NCBI GenBank assembly: GCA_023333565.1
Contig: JAJKFH010002198.1
Location: forward strand, 2,356,001-2,420,000
Origin: Puffinus mauretanicus
Lineage: Eukaryota; Chordata; Aves; Procellariiformes; Procellariidae
DNA length: 64,000 bases
Reading direction: 5' to 3'
The translations under genes and the position numbers were made by a program. How positions within the stretch are numbered: the first letter of the stretch is position 1; every line of letters begins with the position of its first letter. The notes beneath the pieces are model-generated. The model was not told the DNA's origin. It saw only the letters and a list, made by a program, of their open reading frames with translations, and searched no databases. This document shows, piece after piece, positions 10,897 through 24,900 of the stretch.

Positions 10897-13800
10897 GCTA
10901 CTGAGTCACCAATCATGGTTAAGCACAACTGATTGACCTAGAGAGTAAACACTTTCTGGCAAGCATATAATCTCCTCAATTTCATGACATATGTGTTGTT
11001 TGTTTGTTTTACCCCTAACTCTGGTAATACATATAATACAGATAATGGAATATGTCTGAAGCCTGACCGCTGATTGTGCTTATTCAGTTCTCTTCTCTTG
11101 CTGCAGAAAACAAAGAGATAATCTGTAGTTTCTCCTGAACTCCCATCCCTCCCGAGATCTCTGGGAGAGCCTTCTGTTAGCCACTAAGCTTATCTCGTGC
11201 CCCCTTGAAACTTGAAAATTTGTCACCCTGATGAATAAATTCCCCATCAATATGCTGAAGAGCCACCCTGGTTAACCAGGGCATGCGCTCCGAGGATGTT
11301 AAGAAATAATGGTCTAATATGCATAGATACTTGCAAAGAACTCTCAGTGCCTTAAAATGAAGGATTTTACAAGCTCAGCCTTTATCCTGAGAATCAAACA
11401 CTGTTGCTACAGCTCTAACTGCGCTTTGGATGAATGAAGGCTCCTTGCAGATCCCTTCTGAGATAATGTTCCTTTGTCTCATGCTTTGAGAAGGAAAGCA
11501 TTAAGCTGTCCCTGTATTTCTCCTCCTGGGAAGGACGCAGGGACATGATGAAGACAAATCCTCTACTATTGGCTCTGGTCAGACAGCCACAGATGTAAAT
11601 TTTTCTTCATTGGGTGAACCCCCTCAGAGCTGGGTTCTTCTTGCCTCTCTGCAATGGGAGAAATGCATTTACAGACTTGCTGTGACTACTTTGTGTCAGC
11701 ACATAAATCTTCATCCCCAAGATAACAGACAAGGTAGTCATTGACTGTTTCTTGGACCCTAATTGCCTAGTTAGAGCTGCAACTCCAGGAGGAGTTTTTT
11801 TCCAGTTTGAAAATGTGGTTGCTGTCCCTCTTCCTTAAATTTACTAATCCCCCTTCAGGCTTATTTAAGCTGGCCCAGTCTCAGGAACTGTAAAACTGTT
11901 CTAGTTATTCTAGTAAAAATATTCTACTGTAAAACTATTCTAGTACCATGTAAGGTAATGCCTCTCACCTGATTGTTAGCCTGCATTTGACTATAAAATT
12001 CAGCTTTCTGAAAAGAGCAAGCCAACCATTTCCCCTGACAGTTCTGTCCCTTGAGCCAAAGTGAGAGAGAAGGCACTCCTCCAGCAAATCTGTGCTAGTT
12101 CCCACCAAAGTCCTTCAGGGCTCAGACGTGGTGAGGCAGAAAGCACTGCTCACCCTCTCACATTGGTAAGACATGATGACATGTTTAAACACGAGTTTCC
12201 AGTAGGGAGGAAAAGTTTTTTCTCACCCTTTTGTTGAGTGTCCGAATCTGAGCTATCTCAGACGTCCCTGTGCCACCAGGACACAAGCCACAGCTGCCAG
12301 GCAGTCGCCTGCACTAAACTCAACTTCTATAACTTGCAGACATGAATTGCGCCCCTGGCTGGGCCCCTGAGACACTATTAATCACCCTTCTTTCTCTGAC
12401 ACCTGCCACTCTCTCATGATGCCACTGACTGGCCATTGCACTGCCACTTTCTAGATGGAATTACCTTGAGTTTCCAGCCCTGTCTCCATACTTTTACCCA
12501 CTTGTCTGACACCGGCTGACACTGATACTGTTGGCTATGAGGTATCTTGTCTAACTTTGCTGTTGTCATTAAACAGGAGGTGGGCAGTGAAGGCTGAGCA
12601 GAAAAGGTGTCTTTGAAAATGACGTTTTGTTGTTGGATTGACTCCACCAAGTTACAGCTGTATCTTATTTTGACAAAAGTACCGAAGTGAAATGTGGTGG
12701 ATAATATTGTAAGGATTAAGATTTATAGATTTTTGAAGCTGTTCTCCTTTCTTTGGACAGGAGAAACAAATGTTGAACTAATATTTTTATAACACTCACT
12801 ATCAGATTTATTCATTTTGTTTTGAAGCCAAATAATTTTCTTATCAAAAGGAACTAATTTTTAAAAGAATGAAGAAAACCCTAATGCATGGCTGAATGGT
12901 GTTTGCACTGTAAACGGATACATGATATCTGCTTCCAGTTCTTCAGTTCAAACCTAAATGGAGTGAGAAAAAATTAAAATGTGTGTTACCTTCAGAAAGC
13001 TGTGCATTGACACATGCGAAATAAGCTTTCAATCTAAAAGCAAAAGTAGTTACATTTGCATTTAGGTAGTATGAGTAAAAATAGCAGCAAAGTTTCAGCA
13101 ACACAGACAGCTAAAATGTTAATCCAGAGTGCCTAGAAGGGTTTTCCAAGCTGCAGGAAGTCCATGAAGCCGTGAAAGCACCTTCTATATGATGACATAT
13201 ACAAGTCCTTGTGGTAAAATCTTTTTTTCAGAGCAGATGTATTCAGGGAATGTATTTTCAGGATTTAACAGTACCAAAATAAAGTGGTTGTATCTGAATA
13301 TCAAAGAAGAGTGGCTTAATCATACTCTTAACCTGTAGGACATGTACCAGTCTCATCAACAGCAGTTTTCCATAACTTATAGTTAGTGAAAGTTTCTCTA
13401 AGAAGAAATAAAATCTGGGATTGTGTGGGACACTCTCTCTATATATTTTATACACGTTCCTCAGGAAAAAAAAAAACATAGGCAACTAGAAAAATTGTTG
13501 GAAAAAATTATCCATGGCTAAAGTTTGAATGCTAGAGTTTGAGTCCCACATCTTTATATTTCTAATGACATTTTCAGAGGAAAAGACCTTCCAGCTAGAA
13601 CCAGGAAGCTTTTCCCCTTCCTTCCATAAACAGATATGTTTGCCAGAAATGTGCATCTATCCATCTTGAAATCAATTAAGAATTAGAGAAGCAGTTGAGA
13701 GAAAAGATGAAAACATGAGCCGAGTATACACTACTTAGCAGCAGAAGAAATCTGCTTGGAATACAGTAGGTCTCAGATTAATCCTTTCCATATTCTGCTT

Positions 13801-14269
13801 TCCAGAATGAAGGCAGGGGATGCCACCACTGGATCAGAGGCTTTAGATGTTTGTTTCCACTTCTTTCATTATGAATACATCAACGTAAAATGTTTGGTTA
13901 AGCAGAAATCCTTCCAGGTTATCATTCAGCAAGGTAAAAATGAAAAAGAAAAAAGGTTGCATAGTCAAGTTAAATCGAACTGTATGCATCTGTATGTATA
14001 TTTAAGGAAAATTTGCTTAGGATAGACATGGAAAAATATTTAGAGTAGCCCCAAAGAAATTATTTTCTATGAAAGTTGTGACTAGCCCATTAAGAAAAAA
14101 AAAACAACTTAGAGAGACTATGACTAACGATAGGAAGAATGACTCTGGAACTGGATTTTCCATGAATAATAAATAGCTTTGTGGCTTTTTTAGTGAATGG
14201 GGGAGTATACACATATATATGAGCATGCGTGTGAGCGACTCATAGAAACAAACTGGCACATACAAGGGC
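10897..14269. other. Unique non-coding stretch
   Basis: No gene recognised. It contains a 39-bp-period imperfect duplication at 11887-11944 and two minus-strand segments with splice-like borders (11013-11100 and 11969-12007), discussed as findings. Confidence 0.55.
11887..11944 (+). repeat. Imperfect direct repeat, period 39 bp
   Basis: ACTGTAAAACTGTTCTAGT at 11887-11905 recurs as ACTGTAAAACTATTCTAGT at 11926-11944, matching at 18 of 19 positions. A related TATTCTAGTA lies between them. Probably a small tandem duplication with later loss. Confidence 0.75.
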
Positions 14270-14425
14270 CTGGAGTCTCACCGGGCTGCTGGCACGGGCA
14301 CCACCGAGGGCTGACGGCGAGGGCTGCCCACGCTCCTTTTCAGGCTGTTGGCTCTGCATGTCACAAGGTGTTTTGTCCCTTCTTTCTGCCCAGGGCGCCA
14401 CAGCTTTATGGCAAAAGCAGGTACC
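14270..14425. other. GC- and CpG-richer patch
   Basis: This short stretch has several CpG sites and a GC content clearly above its neighbours. It could be a small CpG-rich regulatory element or the rest of an old insertion. The plus-strand frame across it has no recognisable homology. A 27-base segment at 14394-14420 is flanked by a good acceptor and a CAG/GTACCT donor. Confidence 0.2.
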
Positions 14426-17400
14426 TAAACCCGCACTATTCCCAGCTTGTCCCTCTTTCACCTGTCCTACGGCAAGCTCTTGCCACGCTTCCTAAACCCA
14501 GAGTGGTGTTTAGGGCTTGGGTTACGTGAAAGCGGTCAGAGCAAAGCTGCAGACTGTAGTTTCTTCTGATGTTTGCTGTTCTTACTTTCTGAAATAAGCT
14601 TTATGGACTGTTGACTTATGCAGGGGATGCTCTGGGTAAGGTCTCAGGTTACTCAAATTCAGTCAGTTCATCTGCCGCTTTTCTCCCTCTACCGAAAAAG
14701 ACTCCCATTTTGGATACGAAGACGTTAGGGCATGGCAAATCTACTCCCCTTTGCCATTTGTCCAGTGATTAACCATATTCATTGTTTAAAAAGATGTGGC
14801 TTCTTTCAAGCTTCAGTTGCCCTGGGTTTGGTCTGCAGCTACTGGTCCTTGCTTCCCCTCTCTCTCCTGGGTTAGAAAGCCCTTCACTTTCCAGTGTTTT
14901 CTCCCCTTAAAGGTACGTATGTCCAGCATTCAACTCACTTCTCAGGCTTCTTTTTGATAATTTAAACGGACTAAGCTCTAAGTACCTTTCTGAAAGGGAC
15001 TTTCTATATCCCTCAATTCATTTTTACCTCTCTCTGGCATCTCTTCACATTTTCAACAACCTTTTTATAAATGTTAGACAAAAATCCTGCATGACGTTCC
15101 AGTACAGAAGCAAAATCACTTCTTTCCTTCTATTCACTCTTTTTCTCTGTATTTAGCTGAGGATTGCATTAGGCCTTTTTGACCCAGCATTACAATGGTA
15201 GCTCCAATTGAGTTGTCTATCCACTGTGAATCCCTACATCATTTTCTGTGAGACATCCTTTTCCAGGACACTTATTTTCCTGCTCTATTTGTATGCTTCC
15301 CATTCTTTTTTTTCTCAGTTGTGTAAAATTCCTCATTTGGCTTTTATTCGAACGGGCAGGGTTTATCATGCAATTCAGACTGTTCTACTGAACAATACAA
15401 ACCCTACCAGTGCCGCAATGCAGTAAGTCTTCCTATGCTCTTTGATAAGGTCTCTCTAGAGAAACTTCCCTCAGGATGTGCTGGGAAGAGCTGGCTTGCC
15501 ACCGTGCTTTCAGGCTGGCTCTACTGTGCCCACTTCACTCTCAGAATAATTTCAATACAGCATGCTAACAACTAGATGAAATGAGCATTTGCCACTTAGC
15601 CATTAATCCATCTTCACACAAATTGTGTCTCTTACATGGCATTTCCTTACCTCTCTTCTAAGTTTAAAACAAATGCCTAGAGCAATGGCAAAAAAAGTTA
15701 TTTACCAATTATTAGACAAAACTATACTCAAGCTAAGGGTGTGGGTAGATAGTTACTCGTTTTGAAAATGTATACAACATCCCTGAAGAAAACTAATAAA
15801 AAGTTGGATCTTCCTCAGGAAGCCACTGCCCAGCAAAAAGCCACCACAATCTGCATAACTAAGTTGTAGGACTGTCTATAAATGTAAGGGAATATAGGTT
15901 ACCATCCATAATAAACTAGGCAAATTTCTTTTTCTTACTAGATATTTTATATGTCTGTATGTATATATTTTACATATATACTTGTGACATGTATTTTTAT
16001 ATATAGTACATATTTGAGAACAAAACCTTTGCCCTGGACAGCTTTTCATTTCAAAATTTTGCCCAAAACAAAAAAAAAAGTAAATTTCCTCTTTAAGTGT
16101 AGGCACACACAGAAATGGGCAATTCTGTAAGATTTTAACGACTTTCGACACATTTTTGTTGAAAGAAGCTTACAGAATCTCAACAGGATTAATTAAGCTC
16201 TAACTGTACAGCAAAAATCGTCCCCACCAACTGTCCTGGCCCTCTGCTGATTGCTCCTCTTCTGCTTCTACTCTGCTCACCAATTTTTAATTTGCTAAAG
16301 AAAAAGAGCATACTGTGTGGGATTTGCTTATACATTTAAAAACAAATTAGAACGTGTATACCTGTACATCTCTTATGCAAGAGTCATGGAGGAAAAGGAC
16401 TCTCCCAGAGCCCTCTGGGATCTTCCCCTACAAAAAAACCAACCACCCAGAGTAGCTGGTAGTTCAGATGTGCTCTTAATCTTCTCCTTCTGCTACCTCT
16501 GCTTTCCCAGTATGAATCACGCTTCTGTTGGCGAGTTGGTGCAGAAACTAGCATATAATTTAAAGCCATGCTATTAAATGAAGAAAAGCTTCCTCTGACT
16601 GACTGTTGTTATAATTGGTTATACAAATATAAATTTACAGTACACCCAAGGAATGTATACGAAGACGGCTTTCTGAACACAGCTTTAATAAAAAATAGTA
16701 ATATGTGAAAATTACAGTTTCATACCAGACTTTTTAAGAGAGGCTTATTTTTGTTTACAGTCCTCTGTTTCACACTCAGGATATCCCAGGTTCTTTGTTT
16801 TCAAAACCAATTTTACCACCGTGCTAGCGGAAGACGCTCTTCTTCGTATGGGGAAGAAGCACCTGGAAGGCCAGAATTTAATATCTATTTAAAAGCTAAT
16901 TAAAAATTAATGTTTTACAATTAAAAATTAGATAATAATAACAATAATAATAGTAAGTTTCATCATGTATGTCTGAGATCTACTTTTGGGGGCCTTGGCA
17001 CTTTTTTTTGAAAATCAGGTGTTCATGCTTTCTGAACGCTGCAGAAAGCAGTGAACAGGGAGGAGAAACAGTCATCATTCAGAAAGATCTGAACTCTACC
17101 GTGGCTTTGAATATAAATTCTTACATCCCCAAGGTTTAATCAAAATGCTTGAGAAGGAAAAATTATATTATTCCACCTGGCTTATGGTTAGCCTGGGATA
17201 AAGGAAATATCACACTTCCACAGGTTCACCCCTGTAATAGCAGGGAATTAGTGCTCTGCTGGCACTTGGAGCAAAGCAAAAGATGTTTCTCTCAGTCACA
17301 TCGGATTCCTATGAAACTGTCCATGAAAGAAGAAAAACAGGATAAAATGAATATGGGTCAGGCACCAATAAACACAGACTTTTGTAAAAATACTCATTTA

Positions 17401-17643
17401 TACTCTCAGAGGAGTCTTCATTGATCCAAGAGTGATAATTACCATTTTTTTCACTTTCTTATGATCTTGCTTGAAGTTTGTAGTACTACCATTCTAGATT
17501 ATAGGATTAATAGTATTAATATTAAATCTACCACTCAGTAAAGTAAATTGAAAGAGGACCCAAAATAAGATGAGAAAGTATTTCAGTACTGGGCTGGATT
17601 GAGTTCAATATTCTCGTCAATTCATTCAGAAATATACCTGAGT
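14426..17643. other. Unique AT-rich non-coding stretch
   Basis: No gene seen. It includes TA-rich sequence at about 15940-16010 and an (AAT)n-like microsatellite at 16931-16953. Confidence 0.55.
16931..16953 (+). repeat. Short (AAT)n microsatellite
   Basis: Interrupted ATA/AAT triplets run for about 23 bases. The array is short and probably only weakly variable. Confidence 0.6.
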
Positions 17644-17712
17644 GGGGGTTTTTTGTGTTTTGTGTGGTTTTTTTTTTCCCTCCGATTTGTTGTTGTTGTT
17701 ATAATAAATGTT
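17644..17712 (+). repeat. T/G-rich low-complexity tract
   Basis: The plus strand is almost only T and G at first (runs of G5, T6 and T10), then passes through a short CCCTCC block into (TTG)n. Similar T/G or A/C tracts recur in the window at 29556, 36405 and 38880. Confidence 0.75.
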
Positions 17713-18859
17713 TGTTTTTAAACAGAAAAGGGCATTTTCAGGATGACTGCAAATTGTAATCCCAGTTGAATTTCAGCTACTTCAGCCAAAAAAACAGAGG
17801 GAATGGGGACAAATTTCCAAACAATCTGAATGTGTTGGTTTGATATTTTTAATATGAAGCACTTACTTAGACTTTTATCTGGATAAAAAAACTACAGTAA
17901 GACATTTACCTTAATTCAGTAGTAGGTGTTTTTTTCTAAAGGAAGACTGATATTATTTTACAGACCGTTTGTTTCACCAGCAAACTTTCAACCCAATTCT
18001 TAGTCCAGCTCTACTCCAGAACAATTGATTATCCTGTGGCCACAGCCCACACCTGTATCTTTTATGGAGTATGAAATTTTTATTGACTAAGTAGGTAGTA
18101 TAAAAGAGCATAACACATGAAATTTTCCAGAGGAGACAGATGAATAGGTAGCCTTACAGTTTGGTATTAAGTTGCACATTGAAATACATTTGAGTCTCAA
18201 GGCAATACGAGAACAATGAAGCATAAAATCAGATAATCAAAATTACAAAAAGGCTTATTCCATCATCATATTTTTTCTATAAATCAAGAGTGCTAATAAG
18301 AAGTGGCAACACTGTTGATTATAGAGATAGTAAAGACAACACAGTATCATTCTCAAATGATAATGTGTTCTCAGGTAGGGTAGTAGGCAACAGGTAAAAA
18401 TTGCTGTCTTATTTCTGGAGGCAGTGGTGTACTGTCAGGGATGCAGGAGCACGAGGATTACAACACAATGGAAAAATAATAGATACAGGAAGGATGCAAT
18501 CTGAGTATATTAAAAAAACTTGGCCCAATCAGCTGGAAATATCCCCAAATGTAAAACATGCCATTTGCTGTGGGATGAGTACCAAGTACTGTTAAAAGAC
18601 TAGAGAAATAAGAAAACATGCCTGCCGTCTCCCTCTGTTTCACAGTGTAGCACTGTCTCTGGACCCTCTGAGTATGCGTTATCAGTCCACTTGTCTGGAT
18701 CAAGAAACAAATGAAGTTGTGCTATGCCTACATACTAACTCTCTTACAAGGTGAATGAGTCCACAGAGCAGAGCACTGGCCTACCATGCATGGACCCTTC
18801 TTCACACCTGAACTAACTCTATTAAAAAAAGCTGTGTATCTGTGCGCTACGTTGTCAGT
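17713..18859. other. Unique non-coding stretch
   Basis: AT-rich, with no recognisable gene or repeat family. Confidence 0.55.
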
Positions 18860-18950
18860 TTGCCATACAGACTAACCTCTTGAGAAAATTAGTAACCTGT
18901 CCAAGTTCACAAAATGAAGTAGCAAGAAAGCCGGTATAAGAACTGAGAAA
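18860..18950 (-). repeat. MIR-like (CORE-SINE) remnant, antisense
   Basis: Read on the plus strand, the segment follows the reverse complement of MIR in order. A degraded 'gaggaaactgag' part leads to a 'taagtaacttgcccaaggtcacaca' part, recognisable in GTAACCTGTCCAAGTTCACA. After that comes a 'gcaagtggcagagccgggatt.gaac' part, recognisable in GCAAGAAAGCCGGTATAAGAA. The order and spacing of three blocks makes chance less likely. Divergence is high, as expected for an element of this age. Confidence 0.5.
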
Positions 18951-21900
18951 TTTCTAACAAGTAGTATTTTCTCAGGGAACTGATTTACAATGTCAAGTAG
19001 AAATTAAACCCACCAGGCATCACTTTGAACAAATAAGTGATAAACTTACAATTGCCATCAAGCAGACGGACATTTGAAATAATGGTACATTATTAATACT
19101 GCATGGCATTTCCACTTAGAAAGGGTCAGAATTGATCTGGAAATTGGGTTTCTTCCATTCCACTTTCTTATTATCTCTTAAACCCTGTATGTTCCACACC
19201 AGTAGAGACCTTTATGCCCAGTCCTGTTTTCCACCATTTCTGCAAAATTAAGATCTGATTTCTGTTAGAAGTTTGCTTGTGGATATGTATCTACAGCACC
19301 AAAACCACCAACATGCTTGATATTAGAGTGTGCAGGTGGTCTACTCCAACAAGAGTTTATTAAACTGCTCTTTCACACTTAGAAATAGTTCTCCAGAAAA
19401 ACTGGTAGGATCTCATTGTAAAACATAATGCAGTAAAAATATCAAGTGACTTCTAAGCTTTTAGACTCGCAACCAGTTTTGACAGGAAGCAGTGAAGAAC
19501 TAGATCACTGTGCATAATACATGAGGTGGAGATTCTTTAAGAAATCAACTTTTTATTAGAAAATGCCAAGGTCATTTAAAAAAAAAAGTGGTTTCACATA
19601 TCTGAATCAAATAGAAATGAAATCCAGAAAAAGCTTTGATGAAACCAGCTCTTGTCTTTTGATATTTCTCTTTTGACAGCATATCTGCCTGGAGTACCAA
19701 TGTCTTCTGTAGGTCTCCTAACAAGGTGAAACCAAATAGAGCTCCATGGGTTCCAGGTGACATGATTGCGTGTGGTAAGATTTATGCATATATCTGTCCA
19801 GCTTCTTGATGGTCCAGATTTTCTGGCTCTGTTTTACCCCATTGATGCCATTGGCCCAGAGCCTGGCTTCCATTCCTTTTTATGGGCTATTTAAAAATAA
19901 TGAGGGATTGATCTGAAAGTAAACATGAAAATAATGAAATCTGAAAAACCAAAATTAACTTTCTATATATAGCTCTAAGTATGGTTTAATTTTGCCCTCT
20001 TTACTAAAGAAATGATATTCTATGAACACCTCAAAATCACATGTGTTTCTACAATTGTACATTTATGTTTTAAAATTGTAAGGTTTGATTACTTTTTTGG
20101 TATGCTTGTTTAAATTAGGAATAACTGCAGTGAGCCACACTGATTTAAAAGTCGTGCACTAGCATAAAGTGTGAAAAAGTTACCTCTAAGTCACTGTGTT
20201 AGTCCTGAATGACCACCAGCCTTCGATCTTCAGAAACAGTTATATGTTGGCAGTACTATTTTTCAGATACTGAATAGGACTTGGTAAAGAACAGCTATTC
20301 TGGAGCAATTGTGATAATAGATATTCTTGCTCATGAGTCAATTTGCTTCATTGTAGCCTGGATTCACACTCACAGTAAAATTCACGCACCCTAATTTAAA
20401 ATAGCTTCCAAGGTCCAACAAGCCTTTCTGCTTGGGGTCCTTCCTGGTCCTGAACTGCATCCACTTGGCAGTTCTTTACTCTCATTCCCATTATTACATG
20501 TTTAATGGATCAATTTAGTCTCTTTTCACAAATAGATGTCAGAAATGTGAGATGACAGAAGTATAACCTGTCTCGGTATGTTTCTGAAATCTGAGAGTCA
20601 CACTATAGTTTTGTCTGGGCTGGGAGATGGAGAGAGCAAGGGAGGGGAAGACAAACTTAGGAGTGGCTGAGGTATATAGGAGGATGGTACGTAATTCACA
20701 CTTTAACACAAGGCTCTGTCTGCTTTGAATTTCTTTTCAGATATGATTTTAAAACATCCTGTATCCCCAGAGCACTTGTAAAGCAGCACCTTTGAAAACC
20801 TTTCAGCTTAAGCCTTGGGAAAACCTTGCCCTCAGTGCATATTAAGTCGGTCTAAGACCTCTAATGGTTTCCCCATAGCCCTGTCAAGGTGTGACTGTAA
20901 ACCATTTTGAATTATGACTCTGTAAGTGTTTTAATAAGAACCTGAAGAGCAATTGCTTAACTACTCACCTATGGCCCTAGCAAGTAAATAATTCTGTCTT
21001 TCATATCTCTAATTTCTACTTTTTCCTTACAGTGATAACCCAGGTTCATTTCTGACAAAGGAGGAGGCAAAAGGAAGTAGAAGAGGGAAAAGTACAGAGT
21101 CAGAATATATTTTTCTCAGGGTTCTGAACCTTCAGGTATAGGTTAATATTTGCATTATTCAGTCATTCATTCTCACTTGAAGCTTAGATATAAATATAAA
21201 TATATAAATATTCTTTTCCTGTTAAATGCTGTTAGCATCCTACTCTCTTCCAAATCTTGAGTTTCAGTATTATACGTTCCTTATCTCTTTTAGTTATAAC
21301 ATATTTTTATATGTTTTTATTCATTTTTCATGTTTCTGCAGAACATATGTCCTGAATAAAATTACAATGAATTGAGGGTGATGTGTATGTAAATATATAT
21401 GTAAGACTTGTCAGTACTTTTGGCAGTGGCCCAGAAGAGATCTAGTTGAAGGGTTTGGCTATCCTCTGAGTCAGAATATAATGCTATACACTATGGCAGT
21501 GAAATGAAAATATAAAATACATATCTGTAGTATGTATGGATCATTTATCATATGTCTTGTCCATGTATCTGTAGAAAGCAAGGTGGATGTATCAACTCAT
21601 ATGAAGAAAAAAATGTTAAAAACCATTTGAGGAGAGAGAGCAATGCAGAAACACAAGGAGAGAATTTTATGGGGAAGTTCCTCCTGAGCTAATTTGCAGT
21701 ATTACACCAGATTATCATGCTTAAATTAGGAACTCACTTCTGAGGCTGCAATATATTTAGCGGAGCTCAAGGAGAAATTAAACAGGTACTTTGAAGACAG
21801 ATATACAGTGGGCTACTAGCCAAGCATATCAGTCCCAGGAAACCCCCTGAAAGATACCTGTAGACTGGGAGAAGGGGACAGGAGATGTATAACATTTCCT

Positions 21901-24900
21901 TTTCCTCGTGCTTGCTCTTCCTCGGTATTTAAGATGCAATATTGGGCTTGATGAACCCTCAACCAGACCTACTAGTTTGTGTTCCTATAAGTGGTATCTT
22001 GTTTGCCTTGATAGGTTATTCTCAAAATAAATGTTCCCCAAAAGTGCATTATATCAAACTTCAGAAACATAGGCAAAGAATTACACAAAGCCATTGCATT
22101 TTGTTGACTGTAACTTCCTTTTTTTTTTAATTTTCCCTTTTATAAAGGCATATAACTTCAGTTTCATTTCTGATATACGCTTGAAAAAGACAGACTCCTA
22201 CTACTACCATCATGGTTGTCATCCTGACCTAAAACATCTGGAATAATATTTCAGGTCCTAATTCCCTTACCACACTGTTTAAAAGGTTTGAAAGATGTGT
22301 TTTACATTCAGACAGATTCCTTTTAATAATAAACTGAAAGCTAATCTCTATCCATTAAGTCTTTGAAGGTAAGGAGTAATGACATTTCCTTTGAGACTCA
22401 TGAGACTTTTCTCATGTGATAAAAAATCATCTGGGCTGTTTAATTCTAGTACAGTCTTTTAATACATTCACAGCTACAGAGTCAGGCTGAGAAGATTGAT
22501 TGTCTTCTTTTGAAATTTATTAGCATGACATTTATTTTAGTATAGAATTTTTTTTTGATGTAAAGAGAGTGTAGATCCATGTCAAACAGATTTCCATAAA
22601 ATCCAATCAGTTTTCCGGACACAGAAAATATGGAGAATTTATTTTATTTATTTACTTTGATTTGTTGATATTGTTTCAACACTGTAAAAAGCAAAAAGTT
22701 TAAACATTAGTTTCAAAATAAATGAATGTATATGCCTAATGTTACAAAATATAAATAATCTGACTGCATTTAAAAAAAAAGGAGAAAAAAAGCATATTAT
22801 TGAAGGTGACAGTTTCAAGTTACAAGAGATAAGAGAACAAAGACATGAATCCTTACTATTAGGGCATTGCTCTTTACAGGCTGCTGTGAAAGAGAGATGA
22901 ATCCAGACGAACTGTTGGCAGAATTAGTGACAGAAACCTAAAAGAAAGAAGAGAGTTTAATACACAGGTTACTTGAATCCAGTGCTCTCACACCTGGAAA
23001 TCTGTGAAGTCAGGTGTGTTTGTGAAATGTTAGAAATGTTACTGTTTTGATATCATGAAACTAGCATCCTTTTAAAATTCATAATACTAATGCTATGGTA
23101 AGCTGGTTAAGCATTAAGCATATGCAAGCATTTGTCGCATCTTCTTAATGAATTTAATTTACTTTAGTATATCCTTTTGTAGTAACTTCTTAATTTAGTT
23201 AGCCATACATCTGTAGCTAATGAGAACATGATTTTGGAAAAGGGTAGGATAAACTCTAGCATCATGCTAAGCTCTAGTTTAACAGGATAGTCTCAATAGG
23301 GGAAAAGAAAAAAAGGGAAAATTGGTCTTTGCCTTTGGCGGTATAGACCTATGAGTGCTAAAACATGGGAATCAAATTCTTCTGTTTCATAGTACAGGAT
23401 GTTTCTAAGATGAAATAAAATTTTTTTTTATTATAGTTTCATTGGTTTAAAAGTCATTAAGATTATTCAAAATAGGTTGTTTTGATTCTGTTGTGATGAA
23501 GTTTTAGGGATCAAGTCTGTTCTGAGAAGACTAACATGGAATACAGAAACATGAATATGTTCCCAATTTACTAATTTATAAATAAAATGACACCAGATCA
23601 ACCCTTTAATCATTCAGTTTTTATTAATTTCTTTTTTTCTAATCAACATTTCTATTTCAAACAGCTGTATCTGGACCACTCTTGGGTAGATTTTTTTTAC
23701 TTTTTTCTGAAAGAAAACAGTAAGTTTTATTGTACTGTAGTTATAATCTACAATCTGTAGACAGCTTCTTTCCCAATTAGCTCTTCCCTTGTTCCCAGCT
23801 TCAAACACAGAAAATTGGAATATGCAGGTGAGAATGGTTAGGATGTAGGACCCAGTAGCAAAGATTTTGACCACCTGACTGGACTTAAGTTATACATGAA
23901 ATTACATTGACTGTTGTACTTAATTTATAGTAAGTCTGTGACTTCTCCCCTGCCTAAGCTTTCCAAGCAGAGGACTGTATCAAATTTTTTGTATCAATGA
24001 ATTAATTTCATTACAAAGGACAGAAGGATGTTGCAATGGTGGGAATGGCGTGACTCTTCTGGAATGCCAACAGGAGGGCAAAGCCACCAACCTCTGGCAG
24101 GTCCCCTTCATTGTCAGCTTTATCCCTCAACAAAAGCCACTGGATGTGGTTTTGGAAATGTCATTCTGAGAGCTAATTCCTTTTTCTCTGACAACAGAGG
24201 ATATTCAAATAAACTTAAAATATTCAGCTGTTTCTGTGCAAAAATAATAATCAAGGCCCTTTACTGCTTCTCATCTTTTATTCACTCTTTGAGATTCATT
24301 CCTACCTCCGGTCATCCCATGATACCAACCTCTGTCTTCCTTATGTTTTCAAACATGCGTCTGTTCTTCCTTTGCTAATATAGTGTATGACTGGGAAGGT
24401 TGGTCTTTTTAAACACCTGCAAAGTTAGTTGTTTATCCTCTTCATAATCCCTTCTAAAATGCATTTTTCCTTCCAGGATGCCTAGAAAAAAATGACAATG
24501 TCTAGGCATCTGCTTATTTCACTTATCAACAGTATCTTTTTGTGCCTTTTCTCTCTGTATTTTAGAGAAAGAAACAGAGAATATTCCATCTTATCTTGTT
24601 GTTCTTTATTCAGTGATTTCTGGACAGATGCAATGGAGGGGTCACAGCACTGCACAAGAGATCTACAAACCTTATCACATTCTTTTTTCGTCAGTGTTTC
24701 TTGTCAGATCATCTCACCTCTTTGACTCCAGTTTTTTTGTTTGTAATGTGTCATAACAATGTCTTCTTACCTTTGCTACAACGTTTGAGCTCTGCAAATG
24801 AATATTGCAGTGTCAGACATAAACACTTATTCCATGGCTGAAATAGCAGAAGATAAACATACTAAAACCAAGCACAGTATACAGAAGTATCTGTTACATC

